Positions 31,303 through 33,784 of a DNA stretch of 33,784 nt are shown here, one piece after another; the stretch's first letter is position 1, and every line of letters starts with the position of its first letter. The translations under genes were made by a program, and so were the position numbers. The notes under the pieces are model-generated. The model worked only from the letters and a program-made list of their open reading frames with translations. It ran no database searches and had not been told where the DNA came from. Source of the DNA: Treponema sp. (GTDB lineage: Bacteria > Spirochaetota > Spirochaetia > Treponematales > Treponemataceae); assembly GCA_004554075.1 (NCBI GenBank), contig SFOB01000018.1, positions 1 through 33,784 of the forward strand. The letters are read 5' to 3'.

Positions 31303-31899
31303 ATGATTGATTATATAGCAAAGACTGAAGAAATCCGTGCCTTTACTCAGGCTCACGTAAAAGAAAAACGCTACCAGCATTCAATTCGTGTAGCAGAAAT
31401 GTGCGCCCGTATGTGCCGCCAGTATCATCTTGATTCCCGCAAGGGCTATCTTGCCGGTATTGGTCACGATATGTGTAAGGATTTTTCTGACGAAGAACTT
31501 TTGGAACTTGCGGCCCGCGATGGCCAGGAGATTATAGATTTTGACCGCAAAAAGCCGGCTCTTTTACATGGCCGTGCTGCGGCAGTAATGCTCAAGGAGC
31601 ACTTTAAGGTTTATGATCCTGAGATTCTCGAGGCAGTTGCTAATCATACCTCTGGAATAATTGGAATGTGTGACCTTACCAAGTGTCTTTTTCTTGCAGA
31701 TAAAATTGAACCGGGCCGTCCGCAGTCTACAGAAGAATATCGTGAAAATCTGCTTGCTATGCCCTTAGACGAAATGCTTTATTCTGTGCTCGAAGAAAAC
31801 TATGAGTATCTGACAAACAGAGGTTATGAGATTTATCCTGGAACAAGAGAAATGACTGATTATTATAAAAAGCTTGTTACCGCAGGAGGGGAGCAGTAA
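31303..31899 (+). CDS. yqeK: YqeK-type HD-domain dinucleoside polyphosphatase
   Basis: A 198-aa HD-domain metal phosphohydrolase. YqeK-family proteins split Ap4A symmetrically into two ADP, a stress nucleotide role. Metal-binding residues appear in order: His26 (QHSIRVAE), His55-Asp56 (GIGHDMCKD), His89 (LLHGRAAA), His115 (VANHTSG) and Asp133 (LADKIEPGR). It follows nadD after 3 bp, and its stop overlaps the next start as TAATG. Function is by family membership; motifs are complete. Confidence 0.92.
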   Translation: MIDYIAKTEEIRAFTQAHVKEKRYQHSIRVAEMCARMCRQYHLDSRKGYLAGIGHDMCKDFSDEELLELAARDGQEIIDFDRKKPALLHGRAAAVMLKEHFKVYDPEILEAVANHTSGIIGMCDLTKCLFLADKIEPGRPQSTEEYRENLLAMPLDEMLYSVLEENYEYLTNRGYEIYPGTREMTDYYKKLVTAGGEQ

Positions 31900-33116
31900 T
31901 GGGAAAAATAAAAATTCGTGATGAACAAAAGGGGCTTATCTTTATTGCCCTGATTATTATAACTGCAGTTGCTCTTTCTTTTGTTTTCGCGTTTTCTCTT
32001 AAAACTAATGTTGTAGAAGATGCACTTAAGGAAAAAGGAATTGTACGCACTCTTTTTGTTATAGAAGATGATAATTCAAGCCTGCTTTTTTCAAGTGTAC
32101 TTATTTATAATCCTGTTTCTCAGAAGGCTGCCCTTGTAAATCTTCCGGGACATACTGGTGCAATTTATCAGTCTCTTGGTCGTGTAGATAAACTTGCAAA
32201 GGTTTATTCAGAAGCAGGAATTGTTTCTTATCGTAATGAGGTTGAAAAACTTCTGGGAATGACAATTCCTTATTATGCAATTATAACGCTGGAAAACTTT
32301 ATTAAGATTTCAGATTATCTTGGCGGTATGCGCGTTTTTATTTCAGAGCCTGTAGACTGTCTTTCCGAAGAAGGTGAAAGATGGCTTTTGCCTTCTGGTG
32401 CTATCAACCTTGATGGAGATAAAATCAATACTTATCTTCATTACAGACTGGAAGATGAAACTGAATCTGATGTTCAGGAAAGATACCAGAATGCTATGGC
32501 AGCTTTTATTACAGGGCTTCACGACAAAAAGTTTGTTGTTTTTGTAAAGGCCAACAGAAAACGCTATCTGGATTTTATTAAGACAAATCTTAAGCCGGAA
32601 GAAGAAACAACACTCTTTGAGGCAATTGCCGATGTTGATGCTGAATCTATAATCAAGCAGACTATTACTGGTTCTTTACGTCGTGTAGACGGTCAGCAGC
32701 TTTTGATGCCTGATAATAACGGAGAGTTTATTAAGGAAGCAGTTAAGCAGACAACAAACCTTCTTGCTTCTACCGATGGAACTCTTACAAGCCGTGTTTA
32801 TGTACTTGAGATTCAGAACGGAACAACAACCCAGGGACTTGCCCGTAACACTGCAATTCTTTTCCAGAATGCAAGTTATGATGTATTGAGCCCTGTAAAT
32901 GCTCCTCGTAATGACTATGATGAAACTGTAATTATTGACCATATTGGTAATATGGATGTTGCAAAAATTGTCGGTGAATTTATCCGATGTACAAATATCC
33001 GGGAAGCTACTCCTGAAGAGGAAGCGGAAAGTTCAAGCCTTGATGCGGGTGTTGACTTTACGATTATTCTTGGTAAAGATTTTGATGGACGTTATGTTCA
33101 GCCATCCCGAAAGTAA
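31899..33116 (+). CDS. LytR-CpsA-Psr family protein with LytR_C domain
   Basis: A 405-aa membrane protein. An N-terminal membrane anchor (about residues 12-33) is followed by an extracytoplasmic LCP-like domain: SSVLIYNPVSQKAALVNLPG, RVDKLAKVYSEAG, GMTIPYYAIITLENFIKISD and LHYRLEDETESDVQERYQ, the last matching the conserved arginine-rich LCP segment. A C-terminal LytR_C domain follows (VYVLEIQNGTTTQGLARNTA). LCP proteins attach glycopolymers to the wall in Firmicutes; the spirochaete role is unclear. Overlaps yqeK by one base and precedes rsfS by 19 bp. Confidence 0.85.
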   Translation: MGKIKIRDEQKGLIFIALIIITAVALSFVFAFSLKTNVVEDALKEKGIVRTLFVIEDDNSSLLFSSVLIYNPVSQKAALVNLPGHTGAIYQSLGRVDKLAKVYSEAGIVSYRNEVEKLLGMTIPYYAIITLENFIKISDYLGGMRVFISEPVDCLSEEGERWLLPSGAINLDGDKINTYLHYRLEDETESDVQERYQNAMAAFITGLHDKKFVVFVKANRKRYLDFIKTNLKPEEETTLFEAIADVDAESIIKQTITGSLRRVDGQQLLMPDNNGEFIKEAVKQTTNLLASTDGTLTSRVYVLEIQNGTTTQGLARNTAILFQNASYDVLSPVNAPRNDYDETVIIDHIGNMDVAKIVGEFIRCTNIREATPEEEAESSSLDAGVDFTIILGKDFDGRYVQPSRK

Positions 33117-33135
33117 AGCAGAGTAAAGGTGACTT

Positions 33136-33489
33136 ATGAAAACAATGGAAGAAAAAGCAATTGAAATTGCAAAATTGATGAAAGATGGAAAGGGTAATGA
33201 TGTTACTCTTTTGGATATCAGCGGACTCAACAGCTGGACAGATTATTTTGTAATCGTAACTGTAACAAGTTCTACTCACTGGCAGGGCTTGTACAAGCAG
33301 GTAAAGGATTATATTAAAGACAACGACCTTGAGATTCATCTTACAAACCGCAAGAGTCCGGATGGTGACGACTGGAACCTTATTGATTTAGGTTCAATCG
33401 TCGTACACCTTATGTCGGAATCTGCCAGAAGCTTCTACGATCTCGAGAAGCTCTGGCATGCCGGTAAAACTATTGATTTCCGAGCATAA
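33136..33489 (+). CDS. rsfS: Ribosomal silencing factor RsfS
   Basis: A 117-aa protein that binds L14 and blocks 30S-50S joining when nutrients run low. The family signature is clear: LLDISGLNSWTDYFVIVT near the start and WNLIDLGSIVVHLM, ARSFYDLEKLWH near the end. Start ATG at 33136 with a ribosome-site-like AAAGGTGA. Last gene of the obgE operon, followed by a strong terminator. The operon groups ribosome assembly and silencing, NAD synthesis and Ap4A breakdown. Confidence 0.95.
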   Translation: MKTMEEKAIEIAKLMKDGKGNDVTLLDISGLNSWTDYFVIVTVTSSTHWQGLYKQVKDYIKDNDLEIHLTNRKSPDGDDWNLIDLGSIVVHLMSESARSFYDLEKLWHAGKTIDFRA

Positions 33490-33495
33490 TTGACA

Positions 33496-33555
33496 TGTCA
33501 CCCCGAACTTGTTTCGGGGTCTTTTTATAGATGCTGAAACAAGTTCAGCATGACA
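33496..33555. terminator. Two inverted TGTCA hairpins, bidirectional terminator
   Basis: Forward copy: TGTCACCCCGAACTTGTTTC then GGGGTC and T5; stem ACCCCGAA/TTCGGGGT with loop CTTGT. Reverse copy (33555 to 33530): TGTCATGCTGAACTTGTTTC then AGCATC; stem ATGCTGAA/TTCAGCAT. They sit between convergent rsfS and the antiporter gene. The forward one is a strong terminator. Confidence 0.8.
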
Positions 33556-33558
33556 ATG

Positions 33559-33784
33559 TTATTTCGCTACACGTTTTTTCATAAAGAACAAGAATCCTAA
33601 CAGTACAACAGCACCGAAAATCCATGAGATGATGGCACTTGCAATAAGGCCGATTCCCTGAGTCAAACCAGCAACAACGTATGTGAGGAATGAAACTACG
33701 GCTACTGTGATAGCGTAAGGCAGCTGAGTTGAAACGTGCTTTACGTGTTCACACTGGGCACCTGCGCTGGCCATGATTGTTGTA
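33559..33784 (-). CDS. NhaC-type antiporter, C-terminal fragment
   Basis: The last about 74 codons of a membrane transporter whose 5' part lies beyond the right edge; the frame stays open to the window end. The block SAGAQCEHVKHVSTQLPYAI resembles the conserved SAGAxCDHxxHVxTQLPYA segment of NhaC-family Na+/H+ (or malate/lactate) antiporters, followed by two hydrophobic helices and a basic tail. The transported ion cannot be assigned from this piece. Confidence 0.75.
   Translation of the reverse strand, partial: TTIMASAGAQCEHVKHVSTQLPYAITVAVVSFLTYVVAGLTQGIGLIASAIISWIFGAVVLLGFLFFMKKRVAK

Noticed and set aside
1..33784. tRNA, rRNA or insertion-sequence genes
   Set aside because: No cloverleaf-like or rRNA-like stretch and no transposase reading frame was found in the gaps; only short palindromic repeats are present.

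Overview
The window reads as a chromosome segment of a saccharolytic Treponema, probably from gut or rumen. This is inferred from the gene set (Lon, ObgE, NadD, YqeK, RsfS, L21/L27), the hemicellulase load, the AT-leaning but moderate composition and the lipoprotein-rich surface. No rRNA or tRNA is present to fix the species. The window is densely coded, with no gene-free stretch over 300 bp.

Layout. 1-3.8 kb: the 3' part of a membrane-anchored Ser/Thr kinase, then lon. 3.8-9.3 kb: sugar-polymer genes (GH35 beta-galactosidase and a secreted esterase in one operon, a HAD phosphatase, a GH10 xylanase lipoprotein) and a YigZ/IMPACT protein. 9.4-12.9 kb: an orphan ParC-type topoisomerase subunit and two divergent histidine phosphatases. 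13.1-15.5 kb: a PD-(D/E)XK-like nuclease converging on an OLD-like ATPase/TOPRIM protein, with 3' ends overlapping. 15.6-20.4 kb: a large radical-SAM protein and a GH95 alpha-fucosidase. 20.4-25.3 kb: a NarL-type response regulator and HisKA_3 sensor kinase, diverging from two surface lipoproteins. 25.4-28.5 kb: a CPBP protease and a secreted GH5-like enzyme. 28.6-33.5 kb: rplU-rpmA, then obgE-nadD-yqeK-LCP-rsfS. The right edge holds the 3' end of an NhaC-type antiporter.

How it works together. Secreted and lipid-anchored enzymes (GH10, GH5, esterase) would open hemicellulose outside the cytoplasm. GH35 and GH95 lack signal peptides and would trim imported oligosaccharides. The two-component pair probably controls the two lipoproteins. 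All three promoters of that locus carry the same palindrome, with its centre exactly 31 nt before the -10 hexamer. This is the strongest candidate for an undescribed regulatory system here.

Other signals: a long hairpin RNA plus terminator just ahead of obgE; promoters whose -10 boxes end only 4-9 nt before the ATG (leaderless mRNAs) at about nine genes; a family of short TGTCA-type hairpin repeats with differing stems; and a 25-nt repeat sitting in the same reading frame inside two unrelated proteins.
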